Shown: one piece after another, positions 25,972 through 34,766 of the stretch
How the letters are laid out: the number at the start of each line of letters is the position of its first letter
Position numbering within the stretch: position 1 is the stretch's first letter
Assembly (NCBI GenBank): GCA_036703275.1
Contig: DATNPK010000011.1
Span: 62,001 to 126,000 of the forward strand
Direction of reading: 5' to 3'
Origin: Coleofasciculaceae cyanobacterium
GTDB taxonomy: Bacteria; Cyanobacteriota; Cyanobacteriia; Cyanobacteriales; Xenococcaceae
DNA: 64,000 nucleotides
Notes under the pieces: model-generated
What the model was told of the DNA's origin: nothing
Databases searched by the model: none
What the model saw: only the letters and a program-made list of their open reading frames with translations
Translations under genes and position numbers: made by a program

Positions 25972-26535
25972 ATGTCCACAACAACAGGTTTACTCCGTCC
26001 GTTTGGTCACGTAGAAGAGAATCCGATCTTATTGGACAAGAGCGTGACAGAACCAGTTTGCGAAGGTTTCAATGCTGTCTTGTCTAGCTTCCAAGGCTTA
26101 TATCTACAGTATCAAAAACATCATTTTGTGGTTGAGGGTTCAGAATATTATTCCCTACATGAATTTTTCGCTGAAAGCTACGCAGAAGTACAAGAACACG
26201 TTCATGAAATAGGCGAAAGACTCAACGGCTTAGGTGGCATTCCTGCCGCTACCTTCAGCAAATTAGCTGAATTGTGCTGCTTCGATCAAGAAGAAGATGG
26301 AGTCTTTAACGAGCGTGAAATGGTAGAACACGATTTAACTGCTGAACAAGAGATAATTAAATTAATACGTCAGCAAGCAGCTCAAGCAGAAAGTTTAGGC
26401 GATCGCGCTAGTCGCTATTTATACGAGCAAATTCTGCTAAAAACTGAAGAAAGAGCCTATCATTTACACCACTTCCTCGTTCACGATAGTTTGACTCTGG
26501 CTTTTGTTGGCAACAGTGCTAATGGCGCGCATTAG
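25972..26535 (+). CDS. dps: Dps family ferritin-like DNA-protection protein
   Basis: 187 residues. Dps proteins form 12-mers that oxidise Fe(II) with H2O2 and store it, protecting DNA. The ferroxidase site region '[14 protein letters not shown]' (N-terminal His) and '[20 protein letters not shown]' is present. In the second motif the usual Asp of the ferroxidase pair appears as His ('[10 protein letters not shown]'), as in cyanobacterial His-type Dps proteins. The four-helix core spans about residues 28-178 and a tail ends 'NSANGAH'. Good ribosome binding site (GAGAG) before ATG. Expected regulation by oxidative stress or stationary phase; monocistronic. Confidence 0.93.
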   Translation: MSTTTGLLRPFGHVEENPILLDKSVTEPVCEGFNAVLSSFQGLYLQYQKHHFVVEGSEYYSLHEFFAESYAEVQEHVHEIGERLNGLGGIPAATFSKLAELCCFDQEEDGVFNEREMVEHDLTAEQEIIKLIRQQAAQAESLGDRASRYLYEQILLKTEERAYHLHHFLVHDSLTLAFVGNSANGAH

Positions 26536-26642
26536 TAGTGTAGTTAAATACGTACGTACGGCAAGTCTCTTTTAAAATTATTGGTTTAGAAGAGACAATT
26601 TATTTAAATTTATTTAATTTAATTTAACCGTTTTCCTTAATC

Positions 26643-27389
26643 TTAAGATACCAAAATGTTGGCCTCCGCGCCTGAAAGTTGTTCAACACGATGCCAGAAT
26701 TGAACGACTTGCCTTCCTGTTTGTTCGGGGAAAAAATAGTGAAAAAAATGATGTCCCAAGGGATTTATCCAGAGTAAGTCACCATCTTTTAAATGATCTG
26801 ACCATCTTTGCAAAGCAGGGCGATCGACAATACCATCATTCTCGCTACCGCATACCATTAGAGGCACTGATACTCCGCCAGAATCGACTCTATCTAATTG
26901 ATAAAGAGAGTGAGCAGTAGGTGCGGTATCTAAATCTTGTTTGAGAATTTTGATTAAATCTAAAACATTCGTTGGACTTTGATGACCGAACATCATCTGT
27001 ACCATCCGTGCCAAAAGAATGTCCTGACTACACGGTAATAGTTTTCTCATCTGATAATAGTGCGTTTGCCAGTCGATCGCAGGATTAAAACCTACTCCTA
27101 ACAAAGTCAAAGATTTTACTCGGTGAGGATATTTACGAGCGTAAAGTAACCCTAATAAACCTCCTGTACCATGACCGATCAGATCGATTGGCTGTGACCT
27201 AGATTTAAGGTAATCATGGAGCAGTGTTAAAGCTATATTCGTTGAACTTGGTTCGTCTAGATTCTGGTCATATTGCCAATAGGCGATGGGTATTTGCCGA
27301 GATAAATAGCGAATAATTCGTCCATCGAAACATTTAAAACTAGGATTAGCATTAATCCAAACGGGGGCTGTTGAGGGAGATATCTTCAT
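26643..27389 (-). CDS. Alpha/beta hydrolase fold protein lacking the nucleophile
   Basis: 248 residues with alpha/beta-hydrolase architecture: the 'IDLIGHGTGGLLGLLYARKYP' region is cut here to its core GHGTGG (residues 72-77), the acid turn is 'CGSENDGIVD' and the His loop 'NPLGHHFFHYFFP'. In active enzymes the elbow is GxSxG; here Gly74 is at the nucleophile position, with Thr75 next. The protein could be non-catalytic or use a different residue. The sequence otherwise looks intact and well conserved, so loss by decay is unlikely. Substrate and role unknown; monocistronic. Confidence 0.8.
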   Translation of the reverse strand: MKISPSTAPVWINANPSFKCFDGRIIRYLSRQIPIAYWQYDQNLDEPSSTNIALTLLHDYLKSRSQPIDLIGHGTGGLLGLLYARKYPHRVKSLTLLGVGFNPAIDWQTHYYQMRKLLPCSQDILLARMVQMMFGHQSPTNVLDLIKILKQDLDTAPTAHSLYQLDRVDSGGVSVPLMVCGSENDGIVDRPALQRWSDHLKDGDLLWINPLGHHFFHYFFPEQTGRQVVQFWHRVEQLSGAEANILVS

Positions 27390-27857
27390 TGTTAAGGTTA
27401 GGGAATTTAAGCTTAAATACTGAAAGGTTATTTGTTACCTGTTACTACACTTGTTCGTGGCAAAACAGCTACCAGTAATTTTTGGCTGATTATTGTGCCT
27501 ATCACTCTTTTTATTGATAAAGTCTCGGCAGCCAATTGCTGTTTCAGTCATTGCAACCATCGGATTTATCGTACACTTAAGTCGATAGTCTCCTGTAAAG
27601 TAGGCACATTTGGAGCAGGGGATTCGGTGAAGGCTTTGGAGATGAGCGATCGCGCCTTTGACAATTGTGACGAATCGCTAAAATAAGCAGACAGAAATTA
27701 AACTCCAAACACTGAAACACAAGACTAGATGCAGCATGGTTTGTTGATAAGAGTGGTTGTTGGAAGAAAAGGGAAAAGGCAAAATAAATTTGGCTCATTA
27801 TATTTAGGCACTTTTCCCAGTTATTGGAGAGGAGAATCTCCAAACTTTTAAACCCGC
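27390..27857. other. Intergenic region between hydrolase and flavodoxin genes
   Basis: About 470 bp. Short frames on both strands have no protein-like features and no ribosome binding site; I see no repeat or RNA gene before the terminator palindrome at 27858. Confidence 0.5.
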
Positions 27858-27887
27858 GAAGCCTTTAGCTATATAGCTAAAGGCTTC
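27858..27887. terminator. Perfect 30-bp palindrome, terminator of the flavodoxin gene
   Basis: GAAGCCTTTAGCTAT followed by its exact complement, beginning 3 bp after the flavodoxin stop on the minus strand. Only short T runs follow (TTT and TTAAAA on the minus strand), so termination efficiency is uncertain. Confidence 0.7.
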
Positions 27888-27890
27888 TTG

Positions 27891-28406
27891 TTAGAGAGCG
27901 AATTCAGACTTTAGTTGTGTCGTCCATGACTGAATTCGCTTGTCGGTTAATTCTGATTGATTGTCTTCATCTAAAGCTAATCCAACAAACTTACCATTTT
28001 TTTCAGCTTTAGATGCTTCATGTTCATAGCCGTCGGTAGACCAATAACCTACTGTTTCGCCACCTAAACTAGAAATCTTTGCTTCTAAAATTCCCATTGC
28101 ATCTTGAAAATTATCAGGGTAGCCAACCTGATCTCCTGTACCAAAATAAGCAACTTTTTTACCACTAAAATCAATTTGGTCTAGATCGTCTTCATAGAAG
28201 CCTTCCCAGTCGGACTGCAATTCGCCGACATCCCAAGTAGGACAAGAGATAATTAGGCGATCGTAGTTAGAAAAATCGTTATCGGTAACATCAGCGATTT
28301 CGTGTAAAGCGACTATATTTTCACCGCCTAGAGCATCTTGAATTGCCTCGGCGGCTGCTTCTGTTTTGCCTGTAGTGGAACCGTAAAAAAGACCAACTTT
28401 AGCCAT
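27891..28406 (-). CDS. isiB: Flavodoxin (long-chain, iron-stress type)
   Basis: 171 residues. The FMN phosphate loop 'GLFYGSTTGKTEAAAEAI' is at residues 5-22; 'SCPTWDVGELQSDWEGFY' contains the Trp stacking on the flavin, and 'YFGTGDQVGYPDNF' the second FMN loop. The insertion typical of long-chain flavodoxins is present. Flavodoxin replaces ferredoxin as electron carrier from photosystem I under iron limitation. A Fur-like box and an extended hairpin lie upstream, agreeing with iron control. ATG start; no isiA gene beside it, so it is uncoupled from the classical isiAB operon. Confidence 0.95.
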   Translation of the reverse strand: MAKVGLFYGSTTGKTEAAAEAIQDALGGENIVALHEIADVTDNDFSNYDRLIISCPTWDVGELQSDWEGFYEDDLDQIDFSGKKVAYFGTGDQVGYPDNFQDAMGILEAKISSLGGETVGYWSTDGYEHEASKAEKNGKFVGLALDEDNQSELTDKRIQSWTTQLKSEFAL

Positions 28407-28470
28407 GATGTTTTTCTATTGATTTATCTGCTAGTTTTATGGCGCTATATTGCTGAGTGAAATTAAGAAC

Positions 28471-28503
28471 TAGGAATTAGCTTGCCAAGAAGCTCAATTC
28501 CTA
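28471..28503. promoter_or_regulatory. Long hairpin in the flavodoxin leader
   Basis: TAGGAATTAGCTT pairs with AAGCTCAATTCCTA (one bulge) around a 6-base loop. It lies between the Fur-like box and the start codon and could shape mRNA stability or attenuate transcription. Confidence 0.45.
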
Positions 28504-28550
28504 ATGATTTAAGGTCTGAGGAAAAACCTCTTCAATATCATACAGCTAGT

Positions 28551-28565
28551 TGATAATTATTTGCA
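28551..28565. promoter_or_regulatory. Fur-box-like site upstream of flavodoxin
   Basis: TGATAATTATTTGCA matches TGATAATnATTATCA at 12 of 14 informative positions. It is 145-159 bp upstream of the isiB start, a usual distance for an iron-regulated promoter. Confidence 0.55.
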
Positions 28566-28675
28566 ACAAACTAAAAAAATTTTACTGAGAAATTTTGTCA
28601 TCGTTTTCGCTATAAGTTTTTTCGTCTAGACTTCCAATGAGGTTTGACCAACGGTCACAGCAGCACGAAGTTGCC

Positions 28676-28860
28676 CTCATGGGTAAGGGTAAACGTTGCC
28701 CTAAAGGATACCGCTACGCATATACCCTTTAGGGAATCCTTTAGGGCTAGTCTATCACGACGGATAAGCTTCGAGACCGAAGGGCGGAGTGCGGTTTATC
28801 CGTGAATCCGTGATTGGCATATCATGCACGGGCAAGCGGCGGAGTAATCTGTGACTTCGT
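28676..28860. repeat. GC-rich interspersed repeat, intergenic
   Basis: A GC-rich block in an AT-rich 645-bp intergenic region (28407-29051). It has CCCTAAAGGA at 28699, the palindrome-like CCCTTTAGGGAATCCTTTAGGG, GGAGTGCGGTTTATCCGTGAA near 28780 and GCATATCATGCACG near 28820. These words recur at 9804/9912, inside the gene at 29052-29762, and at 49800-49870. No ORF of interest. Confidence 0.6.
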
Positions 28861-29051
28861 AATTTGCGTACATGAAAGATTATTAATTTTAGTTGCCATA
28901 GTCATAAATTTTCTAATCTAATTATTGCAATATAACTTCAATAAGCTTTTTAATTTAGCCGCTAACTAAAAAGCATTTATTGATAAGTATTTTCTTTTAC
29001 ACTTGAAATATAATCAATTAACATAAACTAAACTTACTCGAGATATTCACT

Positions 29052-29762
29052 ATGGTCGCAGTACAGCCCCTCGTTTCCGAATTCACTATTATTGGTCGAT
29101 TAGAAGATTTTGTGGTTGGTTCTAAAGCTCGCCTTAAATATCTGTATTTATCTACCCCAGAAGCAAACTATTCGATTGAAGTAGCTAAGTCACATAAAAG
29201 TGTCCTCAGTGACAGATTACTTGACCGCGGGGCTGATAGAGGGCGGAACCTGCCGATTTCTAATCCGCCAAAGCAGGAGTGCGGCTTGAGCGTGAATGCG
29301 CACCAAGACACAACCGAAGCAGGAGTGCAGCTTGACCGTGAAACCCCCACCCGTTGGTCTGCTGAAACCGTTGGTCAACATCTTCAACGTGGATGCTGGC
29401 TAGAAGTGACAGGAATGCGAAAGTATGAATTACACAAACAGCAAATTAAGTACAAAGCCTATAAAATAAAGTTACTTTCTGAATCAACTACTCCACATCG
29501 ATTAAGTACCGCTACTAAACCGAAAGCCAAAGTATTAATTTGCCAAAGTTCAACCTGCTGGAAAAAAGGTGGAAAAGCAGCTTGTGAATTGTTACAGGCC
29601 CAATTGCAAGCTAAAGATATGATGGACAAAGTAGAAATTAAAACTACTGGTTGTTTGAAGCAATGTAAGCAAGCTCCTAATTTGGTCATAATGCCAGGGG
29701 GAATTCGAGCTAGTAGAGTGCAACCCAAACAAATATTTGAGTTAATCGCCAAACATTTGTGA
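29052..29762 (+). CDS. Thioredoxin-like [2Fe-2S] ferredoxin domain protein with an in-frame repeat insertion
   Basis: 236 residues. The C-terminal half is a thioredoxin-like [2Fe-2S] domain with ligands Cys164, Cys169 ('CQSSTCWKKGG'), Cys201 and Cys205 ('TGCLKQCKQAP'), followed by 'VIMPGGIRA'. The N-terminal half ('FTIIGRLEDFVVGSKARLKY') is the usual cyanobacterial partner domain. Residues ~54-107 do not belong to the family: they are Arg/Gly/Asp-rich, encoded by GC-rich DNA related to the adjacent intergenic repeat, and inserted without breaking the frame; the domain resumes at 'GQHLQRGCWLEVTGMRKY'. It may mediate electron transfer or Fe-S handling. Whether the insert is tolerated is unknown. 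Confidence 0.82.
   Translation: MVAVQPLVSEFTIIGRLEDFVVGSKARLKYLYLSTPEANYSIEVAKSHKSVLSDRLLDRGADRGRNLPISNPPKQECGLSVNAHQDTTEAGVQLDRETPTRWSAETVGQHLQRGCWLEVTGMRKYELHKQQIKYKAYKIKLLSESTTPHRLSTATKPKAKVLICQSSTCWKKGGKAACELLQAQLQAKDMMDKVEIKTTGCLKQCKQAPNLVIMPGGIRASRVQPKQIFELIAKHL
29211..29370. repeat. Intragenic in-frame repeat insertion
   Basis: About 160 bp. It includes an imperfect 26-bp direct repeat at 29271-29296 and 29317-29342 (AAGCAGGAGTGCRGCTTGA and so on, period 46 bp). The word GGAGTGCGGYTT...CGTGAA also occurs in the intergenic block near 28780. Length is close to a multiple of three, keeping the host gene open. Boundaries approximate. Confidence 0.65.
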
Positions 29763-29985
29763 TGAGAGCGAATAAACAAACGTGAACACATAATAAACTT
29801 AGCCATTAAAGCTGTAGCGTTGAGGATAGTTAGTTTTGCCATAAATATTAAACGAAATAGTTGGTTCATCTCCTACAGATTCTAGTTTCTCAAGAAATTC
29901 ACTACTTAGGCGATCGCTTCGAGAAACGGTTTTTTATCGCTTTTTTGCTCACCAGACTAGATTAAAACCAGGAGGATCGGCTCGA

Positions 29986-31242
29986 TTATTTACCGACTGC
30001 TTTGTCAGTTATGGAAGATTTAGGATCTTGTTTGATTTTCTCGTACCAACTCATCAAAGGCGCAGCACTAACCCCATGAAGAATTATCGAAAATACCACC
30101 ACTGTAAAGGTAATCCAGGCAATTTGCTCGGCGGCATCTCCCTTCAATCCTTCACCCAAGGCATAAGTCAAATAGTAAATTGAACCCAATCCGCGAATAC
30201 CAAACCAACCCATTAGGCTGCGAGTTTTTTTGGGTAGATTTGCTCCTAAGGTACTAAGCCAAACTCCAACAGGGCGCACGAGGAAAAGTAACGCTCCTGC
30301 GATTAATAAAGATTGCCCTGCATATTTAAGCATGGGTTCAACCAACAAAATTGTGCCGAGAATTATAATTATGGCTACCTCTGAGAGTTTTTCAATCTGT
30401 TCGCTAAATTCTAACTGCTCTATCCGCTTCTCATGTTGACCATAATAACTGCGCTGTACTACCAAGCCTGCTACAAATACGGCTAAAAATCCATAACCAT
30501 TGATTAATTCGGTTAGAGAGTAAGTTAATAAAATAATGCTTAAAGCTACAAAGTCTTCGAGAAGATCGTCGACTTGACGACGTTTTTGTAAATTGCGATC
30601 AATCCAGACAATTGCTTTTGCAACTATGATGCCCATGACAATACCTGCGATAATCGCCCACAGCAGATCGATCGCCACCCATTTTTTCAACCAGTTATTT
30701 AAGTTAGGATCTTTGAACCAGTAAATACCGAAATAGACAAAGGGAAACGCCAAAGCATCATTTAAACCGCCTTCAGACGTTAAAGCAAAACGTAACTCAT
30801 CTTTATCGGTAACATGAGCTAACTGCACCTCTGAGGCTAATACGGGGTCAGTTGGAGCGAGAATTGCCCCCAACAACACCGCGGCACCCCAACCCATACC
30901 CAAAAGATAATGAGCGATCGCGGTCAAGGCTAAGATAGACATTGGCATTAATATGCCAATTAGCCTAATTGTAGATTGCCAAGCCCAAAGCTTAAGCGGA
31001 CGATTTATTTTAAGTCCGCAGCTAAATACCGATACAATGACGGCAAACTCAGTTGCTCTTTCTAAAAACTCAGTCTCAGGTCTCATCTTAACTAAACCCA
31101 AGCCGTAAGAACCTAACAAAACACCAACAACCAAATAAATTAAGGCATAAGAAAGAGGAAGACGCTGAATCCAACCCGAACCTAATGTCACTGCCAGTAA
31201 CAATAAGCCAATCACCAACAGGCTGAGTATATAATTATTCAT
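29986..31242 (-). CDS. Cation:proton antiporter, CPA1 (NhaP-like)
   Basis: 418 residues with about 12-13 transmembrane helices. 'GAILAPTDPVLASEVQ' in helix 5 carries the essential Asp of the ion-binding site; 'TSEGGLNDALAFPFVY' in the next helix is the conserved acid pair of CPA1 antiporters; 'GWFGIRGLGSIYYL' is the conserved Arg helix. It exchanges Na+ (or K+) for H+ across the cytoplasmic membrane for salt and pH balance. There is only a short cytosolic tail, unlike NhaS forms with regulatory domains. ATG start; monocistronic. Confidence 0.93.
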   Translation of the reverse strand: MNNYILSLLVIGLLLLAVTLGSGWIQRLPLSYALIYLVVGVLLGSYGLGLVKMRPETEFLERATEFAVIVSVFSCGLKINRPLKLWAWQSTIRLIGILMPMSILALTAIAHYLLGMGWGAAVLLGAILAPTDPVLASEVQLAHVTDKDELRFALTSEGGLNDALAFPFVYFGIYWFKDPNLNNWLKKWVAIDLLWAIIAGIVMGIIVAKAIVWIDRNLQKRRQVDDLLEDFVALSIILLTYSLTELINGYGFLAVFVAGLVVQRSYYGQHEKRIEQLEFSEQIEKLSEVAIIIILGTILLVEPMLKYAGQSLLIAGALLFLVRPVGVWLSTLGANLPKKTRSLMGWFGIRGLGSIYYLTYALGEGLKGDAAEQIAWITFTVVVFSIILHGVSAAPLMSWYEKIKQDPKSSITDKAVGK

Positions 31243-31457
31243 GATTATTGTTTGATTTAAGCTGTTTCAACCTATCCCAAGATTACAAAAGATTGTATCA
31301 ATCATTGGCTATATCTTAAGCTATACATAAAACAAATGATTAGTAAATCACCAAAAACCTAATTGCCAAAAGGTCAATCTTAAGGATGATGTTGAGCAGT
31401 GTTAAATGTTGGGTTAATAGATAGTTGAAATATTATTCAGTCTTATTGGATAAACTA

Positions 31458-31778
31458 ATGTTGTTATTCTCAAAAATCGATTTACGTCGTATCTTTGCTG
31501 TCTGTTTAGTTTTAGTTACTTTATTTGTAGGTTCAGCCATAGGAATCGGTTATCAAGAACAGGCTTTTGCCGAGGTGCTAGAGCGAGATACGTTAGGCAT
31601 ATCAGGAGAAAAAGCGCTGAGCGATGAAGAATATGAATCAGCAAAAGCAAATCGCAACCAGTTACAGGCAGAATTATCAAAACAAGCTGATGACGAAAAT
31701 GATTCTAAAAGTGTGGCGGAAAAACTCAACCTAGATGAGATTGTTCCTCCAGCGGTTAAAAAGACTTTGGATGATTAA
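31458..31778 (+). CDS. Small secreted or membrane-anchored cyanobacterial protein, function unknown
   Basis: 106 residues from the ATG at 31458; a TTG at 31425 would add 11. A basic start 'SKIDLRRIFAVCLVLVTLF' and hydrophobic core are followed by 'EQAFAEV', a probable signal peptidase site, so the mature ~70-residue acidic, helical region ('DEEYESAKANRNQLQAEL') is in the lumen or periplasm. I do not recognise a named family, although the layout is familiar among cyanobacteria. A strong bidirectional terminator follows immediately. Confidence 0.7.
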   Translation: MLLFSKIDLRRIFAVCLVLVTLFVGSAIGIGYQEQAFAEVLERDTLGISGEKALSDEEYESAKANRNQLQAELSKQADDENDSKSVAEKLNLDEIVPPAVKKTLDD

Positions 31779-31783
31779 GTATT

Positions 31784-31823
31784 AAAAACGGCTGAGAAAT
31801 ATATTTGTTTCTCAGCCGTTTTT
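31784..31823. terminator. Bidirectional Rho-independent terminator
   Basis: A perfect 16-bp stem AAAAACGGCTGAGAAA / TTTCTCAGCCGTTTTT with an 8-base loop lies between two convergent genes; A and T tracts serve both directions. Confidence 0.93.
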
Positions 31824-31845
31824 ACTATAATTTCAATCTATAAAG

Positions 31846-33321
31846 CTAACCTGGCACCCACACAGAAACCGAACCTGCTTGACAACTAAAATTTGCCCAG
31901 CCTTCTTCATTGGTAGTAATCGGCTCATCAATATGTTCAGTTAAATCGATATAAATTTGGTTGGGTTGACCCACTTCCATCCATTTAGTACCAGCGTCAC
32001 CATTACTTAATACTACAGCTATTCCTCCTGGATGCAATTCATCACCTATTCTTGTCCAGCCAATACAGTTAGCATGGTCAAAATAATCATACTGCTCGCC
32101 GTAGGCATAGTCTTGGCGTGTCTGTAGGAATTTATCAATCAGCCACTGATGTGAGTCCATAAAAATTTCGTATTCCTGTCCATCTTTACCAGTATCTTTA
32201 TAATGTGCGCCATAATAATCGGCATAAAAAACACAAGGATAACCGTCTCTTCTTAACAAGATTAAGGCATAGGCTAAAGGTTTGAACCAAGCTTCAACTA
32301 CTGATTCTAAAGACTGTAAAGGCTGGGAATCATGGTTTTCGACTAAAGTTACAGCTAAAGCAGGTTGATCTTTGACTAACGTGCCGTCAAAAATGGAGCG
32401 CATATCGAAGTTGCTACCTGTTTTACTAGCTTCGGTAAAGTTGTAGTGTAAAGGCGCATCAAACAAAGCCACATCGCCACCGGTAACATCAATAAAATGA
32501 TGCAGGGCTTCTATATTATTAGACCAATATTCCCCAACGGCAAATAAAGGCTTACCCGAATATTTTCTAACGTGATTTAACCATTCAGGAAAGAATCCTG
32601 CCTTGACGTGCTTAACGGCATCAAAGCGGAAACCATCAACATTAGTGGTGTCGATATACCATTCACCCCAGTATTTCAATTCACTTCTTACTTCTGGGTG
32701 TTCCATATCGAGATCGCAACCCATTAAGTAGGCAAACGAACCTTTTTCTAAATCTACCTGTTCGTCAAATTGTTTATCTTTGAATAAGTAAATTGCATCA
32801 GCATCTCCATCATAAACATTGTAATCAACAGCGTCGAAGTGCCACCAGTGCCACTCTAGGCTAGAATACTTTCCGTCGCGTCCAGGAAATGTAAAGTGTG
32901 TCCAGGTTTTCACTTTTTGGAGATCACCTATAGCCTGATGGCGATTATCAGGGTCAAAAGGAGTAGCTTCGACTTCCTCCTGTTTATCTGCACCAAGTTT
33001 GTGATTTAATACTACATCTGCATAGGTGCGTAGACCCGCTTCATGGGCAATTTTGAGTGCGTGGACATATTCTTCTTTGGTACCATATTTAGTTCTAACT
33101 GAACCTTTTTGGTCAAATTCTCCCAAGTCAAACATATCGTAAACGGCGTAACCAACATCACAACCACCGTCCGTAGCTTTATAAGCTGGAGGTAGCCAAA
33201 GGGAAGTAATACCAACTTTAGCTAAATCTGCTGCCTTGGAAGCCAATTCATTCCATAAATTGCCATTGGGTTCAATGTACCAGTGAAAGTACTGCATCAT
33301 CACCCCATTAAACTCAGACAT
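31846..33321 (-). CDS. Cytosolic alpha-amylase, GH13 subfamily 5-like
   Basis: 491 residues, no signal peptide. GH13 landmarks in order: 'YADVVLNHKLGAD' (region I), 'VDGFRFDAVKHV' with the catalytic Asp nucleophile (region II), 'FAVGEYW' with the acid/base Glu (region III), and 'LVENHDSQP' with the third Asp (region IV). The beginning 'NGVMMQYFHWYIEPNG' is typical of the AmyS/MalS-like subfamily. The beta-sandwich C domain is complete. It hydrolyses alpha-1,4-glucan inside the cell, likely acting on glycogen-derived oligosaccharides. Monocistronic; ATG preceded by AGGAGTG. Confidence 0.95.
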   Translation of the reverse strand: MSEFNGVMMQYFHWYIEPNGNLWNELASKAADLAKVGITSLWLPPAYKATDGGCDVGYAVYDMFDLGEFDQKGSVRTKYGTKEEYVHALKIAHEAGLRTYADVVLNHKLGADKQEEVEATPFDPDNRHQAIGDLQKVKTWTHFTFPGRDGKYSSLEWHWWHFDAVDYNVYDGDADAIYLFKDKQFDEQVDLEKGSFAYLMGCDLDMEHPEVRSELKYWGEWYIDTTNVDGFRFDAVKHVKAGFFPEWLNHVRKYSGKPLFAVGEYWSNNIEALHHFIDVTGGDVALFDAPLHYNFTEASKTGSNFDMRSIFDGTLVKDQPALAVTLVENHDSQPLQSLESVVEAWFKPLAYALILLRRDGYPCVFYADYYGAHYKDTGKDGQEYEIFMDSHQWLIDKFLQTRQDYAYGEQYDYFDHANCIGWTRIGDELHPGGIAVVLSNGDAGTKWMEVGQPNQIYIDLTEHIDEPITTNEEGWANFSCQAGSVSVWVPG

Positions 33322-33535
33322 TTTACACTCCTGACCTTGAAAGCTAAATATTAATATGTAGATAAAGTTTTTGGCTCGAAAAAAGGTAGCGAATATATTA
33401 ATATTGTTTAATTTTCAATCGAGCAATACGAATATACTACGCAAATTATGATAATGTAAATCAAACTTAAGATAGATTTAATATTAATTACTTTATACAT
33501 ACCGTTCTATTTCACAAGTATAAGGCAATTAATTG

Positions 33536-34618
33536 TTAGGAATTGTTGGGAGCTGTTAAACGTCTTATGGGAATAACTTGCACATCAAGATAAATCTCTT
33601 GTCCAATCTGTCGGGAAAGATCATCTTTAACCTGATTGATTTGTGGTTGAGAAATTGAATCAAGGGGTGCGGTGAGTTCTATATTTACCCTGATGTAGCC
33701 ATTTGCAGGTATAACTTGAATTGAGCCGATATCTGTATTGGCAAAGGTATTAGTTTGATCGACAATAAAATTTTCAATTTGATGACGGACATTTTTTTTG
33801 ACAATCAACTCCCGCATCGAAAGAGTTAGGGGGATACCCAACACGAACATTATTGCCGTAGATAATGCCAATCCTTTTTTGGCTCTATTAAGATTGCCAT
33901 AAGATTGAAATAGAAATACTAGGCTGCCAAAAAAGACAATGCAAATTAAGTTGGTCAAAAATAATAGCAATGCACCAAAGGCAATACTTCTCTCACCTTG
34001 TGCTAGACCAATACCGACTACACTAAGAGGAGGAACTAAAGCAACGGCGATCGCCACTCCTGGCATAGCACTAGAAATACTGCGACGAGTATTAGCAAAA
34101 GCCCCTGCTGCCCCTGCTGCCATAGCAATACCGAAATCAATTAAAGTCGGCTTAACCCGAGACATAATTTCTGTGTCTACAGTTTGCAAATTAATAATTG
34201 TGGTGACAATCCAGGAAACTGCAATAGTAAGCAGAATGCCTTTGAGTACCGTAAAGCTAGAACGACGTAACAGCTTACGATTACCCATCGCTGTAGAATA
34301 AGCCATCCCGACAATTGGCCCCATTAAAGGGGCAACAATCATCGCCCCGATAATTACCGCAGCACTATTAGCCAGCAATCCTAAAGTGGCAATAATCGTC
34401 GATAAACCCAGCATGAAATGAAAGCTAAAGGAGGGGACAGACAACCGCCAAATACTGCGATTTAAACTGGCAATGGGTATTGGCTTTTCTTTTAGCCAGT
34501 GCCAGTTGCCACTATCCTGTTCCCAAATTTTTCTTAGATTAAGCTGACGATTAATTTTGCGCAGTAAATATTTAACGCGGACAAAGTATCGAGGATTATA
34601 GGTAAGCAGAACTGTCAT
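33536..34618 (-). CDS. DUF389 domain-containing membrane protein (TIGR00341-like)
   Basis: 360 residues. After a cytosolic N-terminal ~60 residues come about six helices with the family signatures 'FMLGLSTIIATLGLLANSAAV' (shown in part), 'IIGAMIVAPLMGPIVGMAY' and 'GVAIAVALVPPLSVVGIGLA'. A C-terminal soluble alpha/beta domain (about 270-350) ends the protein. DUF389 proteins are widespread bacterial inner-membrane proteins of unknown transport or structural role. 148 bp separate it from the DUF1003 gene on the same strand, so they may share transcripts. ATG start. Confidence 0.9.
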   Translation of the reverse strand: MTVLLTYNPRYFVRVKYLLRKINRQLNLRKIWEQDSGNWHWLKEKPIPIASLNRSIWRLSVPSFSFHFMLGLSTIIATLGLLANSAAVIIGAMIVAPLMGPIVGMAYSTAMGNRKLLRRSSFTVLKGILLTIAVSWIVTTIINLQTVDTEIMSRVKPTLIDFGIAMAAGAAGAFANTRRSISSAMPGVAIAVALVPPLSVVGIGLAQGERSIAFGALLLFLTNLICIVFFGSLVFLFQSYGNLNRAKKGLALSTAIMFVLGIPLTLSMRELIVKKNVRHQIENFIVDQTNTFANTDIGSIQVIPANGYIRVNIELTAPLDSISQPQINQVKDDLSRQIGQEIYLDVQVIPIRRLTAPNNS

Positions 34619-34766
34619 AAAAATTATTCATAAAGCGATAAATTTAAGAACAAATAGTTAGTTAGATCGAGCATTAATCAAAATTAACCTCATCATTTGC
34701 TAAACAACCAATATTTCAATCATCCTGGAGATATATTCGCTGATTTAGCAATTTATAAAGATAAAG

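Noticed and set aside
27432-27843. Two overlapping short ORFs on opposite strands (84 and 88 aa)
   Set aside because: No protein-like features, no start signals, and they overlap each other in intergenic DNA.
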